A stretch of DNA of 64,000 nucleotides from Liolophura sinensis. Lineage: Eukaryota > Mollusca > Polyplacophora > Chitonida > Chitonidae. The DNA is taken from the NCBI RefSeq assembly GCF_032854445.1, contig NC_088300.1:54100984-54164983 (forward strand), given 5' to 3'. The position numbers and the translations under genes were made by a program. This document shows positions 46,301 to 55,700 of the stretch, one piece after another; position 1 is the stretch's first letter; each line of letters starts with the position of its first letter. The notes beneath the pieces are model-generated. The model was not told the origin of the DNA. It searched no databases and worked only from the letters and a program-made list of their open reading frames with translations.

Positions 46301-49300
46301 ATATAGCCATTGCTGATGGAATTTTTAATGACCACAGCTTGCAGCACAAAGGAGAACATGGCCACCTAAATGTATATGTACTTACGTTTGCTGCTGCTGA
46401 GTCTCTCCAATGCCTGTCTTGACGACTGTCTTCTCAGAGGTACTGTCTGTTCTGGGACATCGGAGTCCAGCATGCGTGCACTGGATTCGTCTCCTTCTGA
46501 GCCACCTGCAGGGGGAACACCAGTAGAAAGTTTCGATTTCTTGCCTTTTCGTGAAGAAGCTTGCTCTACTTCTTTTGCTTTTTGCTTACCTTTACGACCT
46601 TCACTTAGATGTTTCCACACACTTGTGGAATTTTCTTTTTGTGAAGTTGAAGCTTTAGAAGGGTTTTTCTGGATTTCCTCCTCAGATAAATTTACTGTAG
46701 GTTCTGTTTTCACTCTTCTCGGCTCTGGGATGTACTTAGGCATGGGAGGACGCTTCACAGGGGACTGGGTTACACTAGACAGGGTCTCGCCTTTCTTTCC
46801 GCTCAGAAAGTTAACAAAAGAGCCCAAGAATGCTTGAGAACCCGAGCTTGAAAATTTTGGTCGATTATGACTTAGATTTTGAATTTTGGCAGTGTTCACT
46901 GGACTAGGAGCAAGATGCTGAAAGTCCTCATCAAATTCTAGGTCGCTAGTGACAACTGCTGGGATTTTCTCTGGCTCTTTTTTCACCTCAGCCTTCTGTG
47001 CCTGATGCCTACTCAAATTACAGTCTGCTTCCTGATTTATTGCACCATCTCTCATATCACAACCACTGGTCACCATTTCTGTGTCTTTGTAACTCAAATC
47101 ACCACTATCTGAAAAAGTCATCCCCAAGTCATTGCCATTCTGCCTATCCTGATTCAGTGTATCTTCACACTTTAAGCCCAAGCTTGGTGGCTCTAGCACT
47201 GGTTTGCTTTCAAATAACTCTCTGCTGAACTGTTTGTTCTCACACAGTTTTTCGACATTTGTTTCTTTCTTAATGGAAATTACTGATGTTGTGATTGGTT
47301 CATTCAGTCCACTAGTCGTGTGTAAATCTTGAGCCATGAGCTCCTGCTTTATATCTGCCATGTGGGATTTGGCGGGCTCTAGCCAGGGATGTGTTTGTCC
47401 CTCGTGTGATTTGGACGGGTGGCAAGCAGCCTCAAGAGCTAGTCTGTTATCCTGTAGCGTGTTTGAGATTTGTTTATTCTCACTGGCCTCCACTGGTGCT
47501 TGCTGCTTCTTTTTTCTACCTTTGCTCTTTCTCGGTTTGGTCACAGTGGTGGAGTCTGCCACAGCCTGTATGGTGGGAGGTGCCGAATGGATCACCGTGG
47601 AGTGACAAGAGTCGGGAGCAGAGCCCTCTGGGGGGGAGGAACCTAGTGCTGGCGGGAACGGGCTGTTATTAACCTGGCAGTACGGAGGAAATGTCAGCGG
47701 AGAACTGTCAGATTCATGAGAGTACATAGACCCATGATGCTGAGTAACTTCCTGTTTCACAGTATCACCATGTTGCTGCATTAGATGAGACTGATGGCCG
47801 GCTTGACCATGAGACTGGTGTTGTATGTAGGACTCCTGATGCTCATATTGAGTCTCCTGTTGCTCAAATCTGGACTCTCGTTGTTTATACGGGGAGTGTT
47901 GTTTGTACTTTGTATGTTGCCACTGTTCATGCAGAGACTCATGCTGCGCATTTCCATTGTTAACTTGAGCATCAGGTATCTGGGTATTCTGGGTATATCG
48001 AATATCTGAAGACAGGAAGGGCTGATTTTGGTGTGGTGTATCAGGTGAAGTCTGTTGTGATGAGGGCTGTCCCAAGAATTGGTTTTGGTGTTGGCTGTAG
48101 TGAAAATGTTCCTGCTTAATTTGGTTCTGATGTCGCACAGGTGATAAGATCTCCTGTTTAATCTGATTTGAAAGGTGCATGTGTGGTAATGTCTCTTGCA
48201 AATGTGATGGTGTCTGTTGAAAATATTGGTTTTTATGTTGCACTTGTGGCGATGCCTGTTGAAAGTGTTGATTTTGGTGTGGTGCTTGTGGGGATATCTG
48301 CTGTGAGTGTTGATTCTGATGCTGTGTTTTTGGTGAGGTCTGTTGTAAGTATTGGTTTTGGTGTTGCACTTGCGGTGGTGTTTGTTGCGCATGTTGGCCT
48401 TGATGTTGTGTTTGTGGTGAAGATTTTTGTAAATACTGGTTTTGATGTTGCGTTTGTGGGGACATCTGTTGTACTTGTTGACCCTGGTGTTGCATTTGTG
48501 GTGAGGTCTGTTGGAAATGTTGACTATGGTGTTGCATTTGTGGTGAGGTCTGTTGAAAATGTTGACTCTGATGATGCTTTTGTGGTGAAGTCTGTTGAAA
48601 ATGTTGATTCTGGTGTTGCGCTTGGGGTGAGGTCTGTTGGAAATTTTGGTTTTGGAGCTGTGATTGTGGTGATGTCGTGGTATGTTGGAAGTGTTGATTT
48701 TCACGTTTCATTTGAAACAATGTATCCTGACCACGTAGTTGTCCTTGAACTTGTGGAGATTGAGGTTGTACATGTGGGGAGTGGTGTTGCGAATGAAAAT
48801 TTGTATGTACTGGTGAACATTGTTGTGTGACATAATTCTGAGGTATTGATGATGGTTGATGGAGACTCTCTTGATTTTGTGGCACTTCTCTTGAGGACAG
48901 TTGCACATGATCACTGTTATTTGAAGGAATCGATCCTTTGCTCTTTGATCGCCTTTTCTTAGACTGTTCCTTGGGTTTTTTCTTCTTTCCCTTCTCTTGT
49001 GAAAGGCTATCCAGCATCTGAGTCTGTTGTTTGCATAAATTATCAGAATGTGAGCCTATGGAGTCCAGATCTTGAAGAGATATGGTACTGAAGTTATCAT
49101 TGTACTGGTTCTTGGTAACTGGAGGGACAGGACTGACGGGGTCATAGTTCACGTCTGCCATGCTGGAGGGTGTCGTCCTGATGCTACTTGTGCCATGGCA
49201 CTTACCAGAGAGATCCTCACCATAGTGGCCATACAAATTTAAGTTCCCAGAAGGTTTGTGCTTTTCGGGCGAAGGGGAACGCTTATACAAGTCTGCAAAA

Positions 49301-51060
49301 GCATGAGGAGGAGATTTCAGGTTGGGATTTGAGGGCTCTCTGCTAGCTGGGCTGTGACAAGATTTAGGGTGTTCGGAGGCAATAACCTTAGCCAGATAGG
49401 CTTCCTCATACACCTTCCCCGTATATGGATCTTGAGACCTGGTGGTTTTCATCTGAGACTGGTGTGCAGGTGACACATCACTAGGTCCATGCTGAGCACG
49501 TGTCAGACAAGACAAGTCCTCTGCTTCCTGTAATCTTCTCATATCTACTCTCTGATTCTCAAGTGACATGTGTGCCACATGGGCGGAATGATTCTGAGCT
49601 AAAGGACTTGTGCTTGTGCCATGGTAAGGTTGGACAGGTGACACTGAACTCATTCTTGGCAGATCATTACTGTAAGCTAAGTCAGAAAAATAGGAATCTC
49701 GGAGACTGTTGCTTCTTCTGGCACTGTGGTTTGGTGGGTCAGAGACGTGACGCAACATCGAACTGGCACAATGACCAAGACTGTAAGAGCCAATATCGCC
49801 GAGCCCAGCCGAATTAGTGGGCAAAAAGTTTGACAGCCCCCAATCTTTACCCTCACTCTCACTGTTCAGTGAGGAAGCGTGACTAGATAAGCTACTGGGG
49901 TAGGAGTTTGAAAGATCTCTGGTTGGTAGCTCTGATGAGAAAATGGGCTTAATTTCTGGCGAGGTGAGTGAAGATGGAGGTAAATAGCATGAAGATGGCA
50001 CAGACATTGATACCGCTGGTTCATGATGCATTCGTGATGCAAGAAAAGAGTCCATCGGAAGACTTGTCTGACCAACTTGCATGCCTTTGTAAGGTGGCTG
50101 GCTGGCATAGCCGGCTTGCAGTGGGTTTACGGTGTCCAAGAACTGTGACATATTATGCAGTGGGTGGCTGTATGGCATTGGTGTAAGGCTCGCCAGAGGC
50201 CTGGCTGTGGGCAGGGCTGTGTGGGCTGGCGACAGAGGGGATGACAGGCTACCCAGACCTGTAGAATAAAACCAAAACCGGTACCAATTCAAAACATACC
50301 TAGAATCTCATCAACAGAAAATTCTAAATATATTTGGAAAACTTTGAAATTTATTTTGAAGAGGGTTTATACAAGTACATCTTTAATTTAATTGATGGTT
50401 CGCCTACCACCAGCAACTGCCCACAGTCTGCAAGCCAAAAATATGAAAACAGATGAGTAACATAATACACTTGACGCATTACCTTTCTGGTGTTTGTTTC
50501 ATAATCATTTATTACCTTATTTTAATTACATGTATTCAAATATTTCCACCCAACTAAAAAACAATTCTTCTGACATGAACACCAAACCTAAACATAGAAA
50601 TCATTTATTTTCAAGCTTGCTGAAAGGAAACCCATTTTTCTGCTAAATACATATTTTAACACAGTATATTGGCTGAGAAAATCAGTCAGCTAGTATGGTC
50701 CCCACTTGATAAAACATTTAACAATCTGAAACCATCCAATTTATGCATTCTCTAGTTTCAGAAAGAGGATATTTTGAACCATTTGAATTTTAACCATTAT
50801 GATAATATTATGACAGTTACAAAATTCAGATGGATAATTTTTACACAGGGTTCCAAATCAATTAATAATCTCACATTACAACAACAAATTATCTTTTCTT
50901 ACTATCCATGAATACTTTTCTCTGCTGAATATGAAGCAAATAAAAGTCACAGTGACCTACCTGAGTTAAGAGCCTGCTGCTCAAGGAGAGGCATGTCATA
51001 TCTGTTGTGGGCTAGTTTTCCATAGTTCTGGTTATAGTTTGACCAGGAGTTAGGATCCAT
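37361..51060 (-). CDS. PRR12/QSER1-like glutamine-rich nuclear protein (gene span, 14 coding exons)
   Basis: Coding exons, 5' to 3': 51060-50961, 50258-46386, 45892-45753, 45281-45193, 44690-44429, 43875-43735, 43279-43149, 42017-41902, 41619-41522, 41180-41115, 40495-40385, 38763-38668, 38162-38076, 37399-37361. They sum to 5349 bases with every phase matched, giving 1782 residues (human QSER1 is about 1735, PRR12 about 2036). Order along the protein: MDPNSWSNYNQNYG start; Ser/Pro/Tyr/His-rich low complexity; a Lys-rich patch (KGKKKKPKEQSKKRRSKSK); 14-residue Gln/His repeats; further disorder with basic AT-hook-like KPRKSKGRKKK; acidic Glu/Asp stretch near 1325-1371; and a folded C-terminal domain from about 1489 on, which I take as DUF4211. 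Vertebrate QSER1 is a nuclear DNA-binding factor that protects regulatory DNA from methylation with TET1. The single invertebrate gene may predate the PRR12/QSER1 split, so no symbol is given. The family call rests on domain order and memory of the C-terminus. Confidence 0.75.
37736..37759 (+). repeat. (GACT)n microsatellite
   Basis: Five to six perfect GACT units in the last intron of the PRR12/QSER1-like gene. Confidence 0.85.
37838..37945 (-). mobile_element. Diverged SINE remnant
   Basis: Minus-strand order of SINE blocks: TTTTATGCTGTACACAAGAA, GTTTCACTTAAACAAC, ATGGTGGAAGGAAATC, GGGCATAAGGAAACCC. Only the 3' part remains. Confidence 0.65.
38076..38162 (-). CDS. PRR12/QSER1-like coding exon 13
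   Basis: Residues 1742-1770, phase 0 both sides. Acidic start (KESEETED), then LDACLHNRAWVLK. Donor GTAAGG. Confidence 0.8.
38668..38763 (-). CDS. PRR12/QSER1-like coding exon 12
   Basis: Residues 1710-1741, phase 0 both sides. EFLIGKTATTYLMTYHSLVH followed by a Tyr/Lys helix. Confidence 0.8.
38870..39075 (+). mobile_element. Foldback/MITE family copy B
   Basis: TAATTCTTCAACCAC start and GAAAACGTTGAAGAATTAG end are inverted. The interior is collinear with copy A at 9963. Lies in intron 11 of the PRR12/QSER1-like gene. Confidence 0.75.
39387..39624 (+). repeat. 26-bp minisatellite, about nine copies
   Basis: Unit GATGTACTGTAATTCAGG + CTATATGT, with single-base variants (GTACCTAAGG, GTACTTCAGG, GTTATTCAGG). 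Intronic. Confidence 0.93.
40385..40495 (-). CDS. PRR12/QSER1-like coding exon 11
   Basis: Residues 1673-1709, phase 0 both sides. ACRDIHQSAIKSVHLFGDP then a Ser/Thr/Glu-rich loop. Confidence 0.8.
40902..41053 (-). mobile_element. Foldback/MITE family copy E (minus orientation)
   Basis: Read on the minus strand it matches copy C at 54841: TTGGCCAATTT, ATTTTATCAGTCT, GAATAAACACCTTG and GGTTAAAGAATTACAG occur in order. Internally shortened, about 150 bp. Confidence 0.7.
41115..41180 (-). CDS. PRR12/QSER1-like coding exon 10
   Basis: Residues 1651-1672 (EAVKNRPHVRELDRPNLKQ then NCQ), phase 0 both sides. Confidence 0.8.
41522..41619 (-). CDS. PRR12/QSER1-like coding exon 9
   Basis: Residues 1618-1650, phase 1 in and 0 out. 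DDFYLGHMNKVDQMIQARIS, a helical segment rich in Lys. Not visible as a long frame; supported by phase and splice signals. Confidence 0.78.
41902..42017 (-). CDS. PRR12/QSER1-like coding exon 8
   Basis: Residues 1579-1618, phase 2 in and 1 out. SLERRYEDDPMVESFNVFLQ and ILLSQALEPGFL, hydrophobic helix typical of a folded domain. Confidence 0.82.
43149..43279 (-). CDS. PRR12/QSER1-like coding exon 7 (DUF4211 region)
   Basis: Residues 1536-1579, phase 0 in and 2 out. YSSWTPWMHDQFQPVKVNMI followed by KRHEIVKVDENDRPK. Confidence 0.83.
43735..43875 (-). CDS. PRR12/QSER1-like coding exon 6 (start of DUF4211 region)
   Basis: Residues 1489-1535, phase 0 both sides. RGTFLIEKRDLTNYENFPVW and MLQKYELIVEKGE. 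The most domain-like sequence in the protein and the basis of the family call. Confidence 0.83.
44429..44690 (-). CDS. PRR12/QSER1-like coding exon 5
   Basis: Residues 1401-1488, phase 2 in and 0 out. Lys/Val-rich start, an acidic Ser/Asp/Glu run with possible CK2 sites, a Ser/Pro run, and Thr/Val/Ala low complexity before PKTPPKEYQ. Confidence 0.82.
45193..45281 (-). CDS. PRR12/QSER1-like coding exon 4
   Basis: Residues 1372-1401, phase 0 in and 2 out. EKKQTSVVLPFRKRRITGPT, basic. A shorter alternative using an internal AG (TTCAG at about 45251) reads another frame and breaks the phase to exon 5, so the longer exon is preferred. Confidence 0.7.
45753..45892 (-). CDS. PRR12/QSER1-like coding exon 3 (acidic)
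   Basis: Residues 1325-1371, phase 1 in and 0 out. Strongly acidic with the motif EEEVDYDSDKDPVWTPFAA. Donor GTAAGT. Confidence 0.83.
46386..50258 (-). CDS. PRR12/QSER1-like coding exon 2 (3.9-kb low-complexity exon)
   Basis: Residues 34-1325, phase 1 in and 1 out, acceptor TTCTACAG and donor GTAAGT. Ser/Pro/Tyr/His-rich N-terminal third, Lys-rich NLS-like patch, the Gln-rich repeat array (48210-48690), then a region with seven candidate SUMO sites (IKQE, VKQE, IKKE, VKKE, VKTE). Giant disordered exons are also typical of vertebrate PRR12/QSER1. Confidence 0.9.
48210..48690 (-). repeat. In-frame 42-bp repeats coding 14-residue Gln-rich units
   Basis: Eleven consecutive units of the form (T)SPQxQHQNQHFQQ, for example TSPQAQHQNQHFQQ and TSPQMQHHSQHFQQ, diverged at the DNA level but kept in frame. 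Divergence between units suggests an old array under protein-level constraint. Confidence 0.92.
50961..51060 (-). CDS. PRR12/QSER1-like coding exon 1
   Basis: Residues 1-34. ATG at 51060-51058 follows an AG acceptor at 51070-51069 with eight untranslated bases, so the first exon must be non-coding. MDPNSWSNYNQNYG resembles the MDRN-type start of the vertebrate proteins. Donor GTAGGT, phase 1. Confidence 0.8.
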
Positions 51061-51993
51061 CGCGCCACCTGAAGGATGAAAATAAGATGTAATACTGTGA
51101 TATGGTACGGTGGTACAGTATCTAAAAGATACACTGATCACATCAGATCAAACTTTTGGCATCCAGATGTTGTTAACTTATATCCGTGCAATGGCTTCCC
51201 ATCTGTTTAGATAAATGTACTTAAGATTCAATCTGATATGATCCTCATCACTAAACTGCCACAAAAACAAAAAACCTTAACCAGTGTACCAAAAACTTAC
51301 CTACACCATATCAGTGCCTAGTCTACTTTCAAGTTTGCATTTATCATCTACAAAAATTCGCAAATGCAGCTGCAACTTCTGTTTATTTGACCTGTTCTTT
51401 TCTTCTCATCACATGACTATAACAGCAACTTGAACTTCCAACATACCCCCAACATACATATTGGTGTGGGCAAGTTATGCACTCAGGCAGTGGTTATCTA
51501 CATGAGATCCTTCAGGAAAAGACTCTGAGTCAGTTACATTGTATTGGATTAAGCAAGACAGTATCTCCTTCTAACAGAGAAGTTCCACTGTCTACATATT
51601 TATAAGGAAGTATTTGGATTCGAAATAATCATAACCTCATGTTGAGCAGTCACAATTATGGTTTATCTTCATACACATCAGTTTACTCATGGGTTACTGC
51701 ACTCAAGACTGTGGAGCTTTATACGTTACCAGTTCCAGTAGGCTTACACATAAAATAATTTCATTTTGAAAATCAATTCATACTACCTCTTTCTTACAGC
51801 GTTAGCCCTGGTCAGACCTATCTCCATAATTTACCTGTCATATTTTGTGTTCCATAAGAAATCCATTATTTTATTTTGTTGTTTTTTTATTCTACACCTA
51901 TTCTAGCCACAATTATCGGCTTTTCCATCTGTGATCTTTGAATTTTTGAATGACGTTCAAGGCATTCAACTCCGGTACAGTGGCCTACGTCAA

Positions 51994-52065
51994 GCCTAGA
52001 ATAACCCTTTCTGGCGTATGTAATCTCTAGCCTTAAACAACCCTTCTTGGCGTATGTAATCTATA
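51994..52065. repeat. 36-bp direct duplication
   Basis: Two adjacent 36-base copies (GCCTAGAATAACCCTTTCTG and GCCTTAAACAACCCTTCTTG starts; GGCGTATGTAATCT shared). In intron 1 of the PRR12/QSER1-like gene. Confidence 0.85.
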
Positions 52066-52389
52066 TCTTCCAAGAGCCATTTGAAGTTACGACAATATAG
52101 CGAATGCTTTTGATTCCAGCTGTCAAACCGCTCAGACGTAAATAAAGGACAAATATTAACCTCTTCTTGTCGAGCCGTCACCAGTATCTATCCATATTCT
52201 CCACCATGTTGAAGCGTGACCTTCCCAGAATTCAACAGCCTCATCCCACAGGAATTGTTTAATAAAATCTCAGTAAGCTTTCTGCCGAGAACAATTTCGT
52301 TGCATATTTTTCTGCTGAGAATGACAATGCACCACACGAAAGTATGCTTTGAAACTTAAAGTACATCTTTACGGAAGAAAACGACTTAC

Positions 52390-52470
52390 AACAACAACGA
52401 GATGCACTGAGTGACCCGGAAGTTGCAGTCCGCTGTACGAGCGCGATGCGAAATTCGAAGAACAACAAAA
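52390..52470 (-). other. Predicted non-coding first exon of the PRR12/QSER1-like gene
   Basis: A strong minus-strand donor (TTGTT|GTAAGTCG, exon end 52390) lies just upstream of the intron leading to the ATG exon. The 5' border is not defined by sequence. Confidence 0.45.
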
Positions 52471-52583
52471 AAGAAAAGCTTAAAAAGCTCAACATGCTTA
52501 GTTGACATGGATGGTACATAGTGTTTCTTTGTGATTCCATACTTCCTTTGTTTCCGAATCAAATGTTCGGCTTTTCATTAAGA
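52390..52583. promoter_or_regulatory. Bidirectional promoter, PRR12/QSER1-like gene and CECR2
   Basis: About 200 bp separate the inferred minus-strand first exon from the CECR2 start. CpG density rises here (TCCGCTGTACGAGCGCGATG), and CCCGGAAGT at 52415-52423 is an ETS/GABP-type site, the most common motif of divergent promoters. No TATA box. Confidence 0.6.
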
Positions 52584-52754
52584 ATGGTAGTAAAATGTGA
52601 TGAAATGCACTCACAAACTGAAAAAATTCTCTCGACGCCGGCTCATCCTTCGTTTATCATTTCAGATATCCGGTCGTGGTGGGAAGTCCCAAGCATCGCC
52701 CATTTCTGCTCTTTATTTCGTTCGGCTTTCGACCTGACAGATTTTGACATAGAG
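52584..52754 (+). CDS. CECR2: CECR2 coding exon 1
   Basis: Residues 1-57, ends in phase 0 at donor GTATAT. Contains the DDT-type signature [20 protein letters not shown]. The true start could be 52521, 52563, 52584 or 52605. Confidence 0.85.
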
Positions 52755-55700
52755 GTATATTAAAATTGCATATTCTTTGTGGTAGTCTGCTGTTTACAGG
52801 TCTTTTGAAATAGCAATGAACATTACTACATTGGACCGACGAAGAGAAAAGACATGCTCCAGTCATGTCAGGAATGGAATTGATATGTTTGAAGGAATAA
52901 ATATTTTACTATGTAGTCCCCCAACCACACACAGTGTGAAACAACCACTACTAAATAATTTTTCAAACAGACATAATAGATATACCCAGTATTCTCAGAC
53001 ACAGATTACTGTTGTGTTGGGAAGCACCAGCCCTTCCCTCTTTCCCTGTGTACAATCACATAAGATGGTGTTATTCACATCCAACAAATAATGTACATGT
53101 GGGCCCCCCCCCCCTGGCGGAGGGATTTAGTACGCCAGCATGGCGCAATTACCCAGGAGCCTCTCACCAATGCGGTCGCTTTGAGTTCAAGTCCAGCTCA
53201 AGGTGGCTTCCTCTGCGGCCGTAAGTGGGAAGGTCTTCCAGCAGCCTGCGGATGATCATGGCTTTTCCCTCGGGCTCTGTTAGGTTTCCTCTCACTATAA
53301 TGCTGGTCGCCATTATATAAGTGAAATATTCTTGAGTACAGTATGGTGTAAAACACCAATGAAATAAATAAAGAAATTAATGTGCACAGGTGCAGGAATA
53401 TTATTAGAAACGCCATGTATAGATTTCGCTGTCACCTCATTTTAAATTTATTTAATTCTTCACTGCCATATTTTACCTCGTCTTTCCTGCTGAATAACTT
53501 TATTGCTGTTGCTGACATGTCACATAAGTTGCTTATTAGAAAGATCTTATTTTCAACACTATATAATGTATATTCTATACAGTACCAGAAGGTGACAGGT
53601 CATTTATGATATATTATTAGAGCAAATTGTTACTGAAACTTGTCACTGAATGCTGTAATAAATTCTGGAGCTAAAGGCCTTAGCTCCATCATCATGTTCG
53701 TGAAAAATTCTTCACTATGACACAAAACAATAGTTAAATAAATAGGTCTAAATAAATAAAGATGTAGGTTATTATTACCAGTGTCCAACATTTTAATCCT
53801 GCCATCTGAATAGCACACGATTGATACTTGATGAATGTTACAAGAATAAATAGTGGTAAATAGCTTCATATCCTAAATTTACAAACTGTAAAATTCAGAA
53901 TAGTGTGGAAGATTTGAATATGTGTTTTAATACTGCAGACCGGTGGTGGTCAGATTTTACCAAGCAGTTGTACTTGCACCAGGTGTAACATCAATCAGAA
54001 CCTCATGGTGAACTCGTAAAATTTCTTCTAGTTTGTAACAAGATGGTCCAAAGCCATGAACTCTTTTGTTTCTCCTGTATTACTTCACAGTTATCGGTAT
54101 ATGTGTGCGCATTAAACACATATGAAATACACATGCACTGTAACGTCAAGGGAGAAAATGCCTTCGTCTGTAATTTGCACCTATTTGTGTAGCCTTTCTT
54201 CGAGTTTCACATTACAGTGAAGATAGTGAGAACATTATTTGTTGGTAAATGTACTTGACACAATATGACACCTTTGTTAGAACACATCCCAGACTTACAA
54301 GGTGAAGGTCATACAAAATGAAATTTTTGCGTGCTATTTCTTTGATTATGGAATTTGGAATATTCATTATTCATTAGTTGAGGTGAAGTAAAGACACTTC
54401 CATTCGTTTGTTCTAGATTGAATTTTCATGAGGTCTGTAAAATAAAAAAGGTACATTTTTGGGCTTTCTTATCTTAATATAGGATCTCGAAAATGGCATC
54501 ATATCGTCCTCAGCTGTGGAAGAAAATTTTTTTGTCACTGACCTGCTTTGTCAGTTACTTCAAGGATGCTACGGCAGAAAAGACATAAGGTAAAGTGAGT
54601 TAAAAGTTTGCAGTGTGACATTTCCTTTGTATTCTAATTATCGTGGCATTTTCCAAATCGTATATGTAAGTATCTGTTGTTAATTAATCAATTTGTATCA
54701 ATATGTATAACTTTGCAGTTTTGTTTTTAAGACTGACAGCATGTCTATGCTTTGGTTTTTATCTCATATTATGCAGTAATTAATATATCTTAATATTTTG
54801 TTCAAGAAAAGATTTCCTAGTAGAATTTTTACAGTTACTCTAATTCCTCAGCTTTTTCCGCATATGAGCAACTTTCATTGCAATTTATGCACATTTTAAT
54901 GTGATTTGGTTGGGTTGGCCAATTTGAAGGTTCACAAAGGGAATAATTTTATCAGTCTGCACAGAATAATGCCTGCAGAATGTGCTAGAATAAACACCTT
55001 GAAACATGCGATAAGGTTGGAGAATTACAGTACATGTTCCTAAAGTTGTTTAGGTATGTAGTAGTTATTATTGGACAATGTATTTAGTATTCAAATTCTG
55101 CCTGTTCAATTTTCCAGCCGTGTCAACTTTGAGCTGTACTTGAAAGACATCCTGAAGCACAGGTGGGAAGTTGAACAGCAGAAGCCCAATCCTCTGGTTG
55201 ATGGGGATTTCAAATCCCTTTCCGCAAGACACAAAGTAGAGATTTTACACTCAATATGCGATTACAGACTGGATGCGCTAGATGTACCAGATTTGCTAAA
55301 GGTACTGTTGTAACAGATGCATGTACAGCAAACAGATTTTTTTTCTTAATTATTTGTCATTAAGCAGTATATAACAAGCCAGTTTAATGGCCTGAAGTGG
55401 GAATTCTTTTGAGGACATCAGTGTAGACAGTTATAGATCTTCTGTCTCACATGTAATTGTGTGATGTTTGGTTTTAAGCTTCATTATAGATTACTGACAA
55501 GAAACTTTACCAGTGATAATCAAAATGTCACATACCAGTGATATTTTGACTTATGCTTATATGTGGCACTGTTTCAAAATGCCAAAACACAACTTAAAGA
55601 TAAGAGAGGAAAGTCTTGTTGTATATGACAGGGACTAGATGCTGGTAACATGCGAGTGGACCCACTAGGCCAAGATGGAACAGGAGCTGTTTACTGGTAT

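Noticed and set aside
47781-48704. A 307-codon minus-strand frame and a 220-codon plus-strand frame over the Gln-rich array
   Set aside because: They are shadows of the in-frame 42-bp repeats; they lack splice agreement and domain content, while the main frame fits a 14-exon gene.
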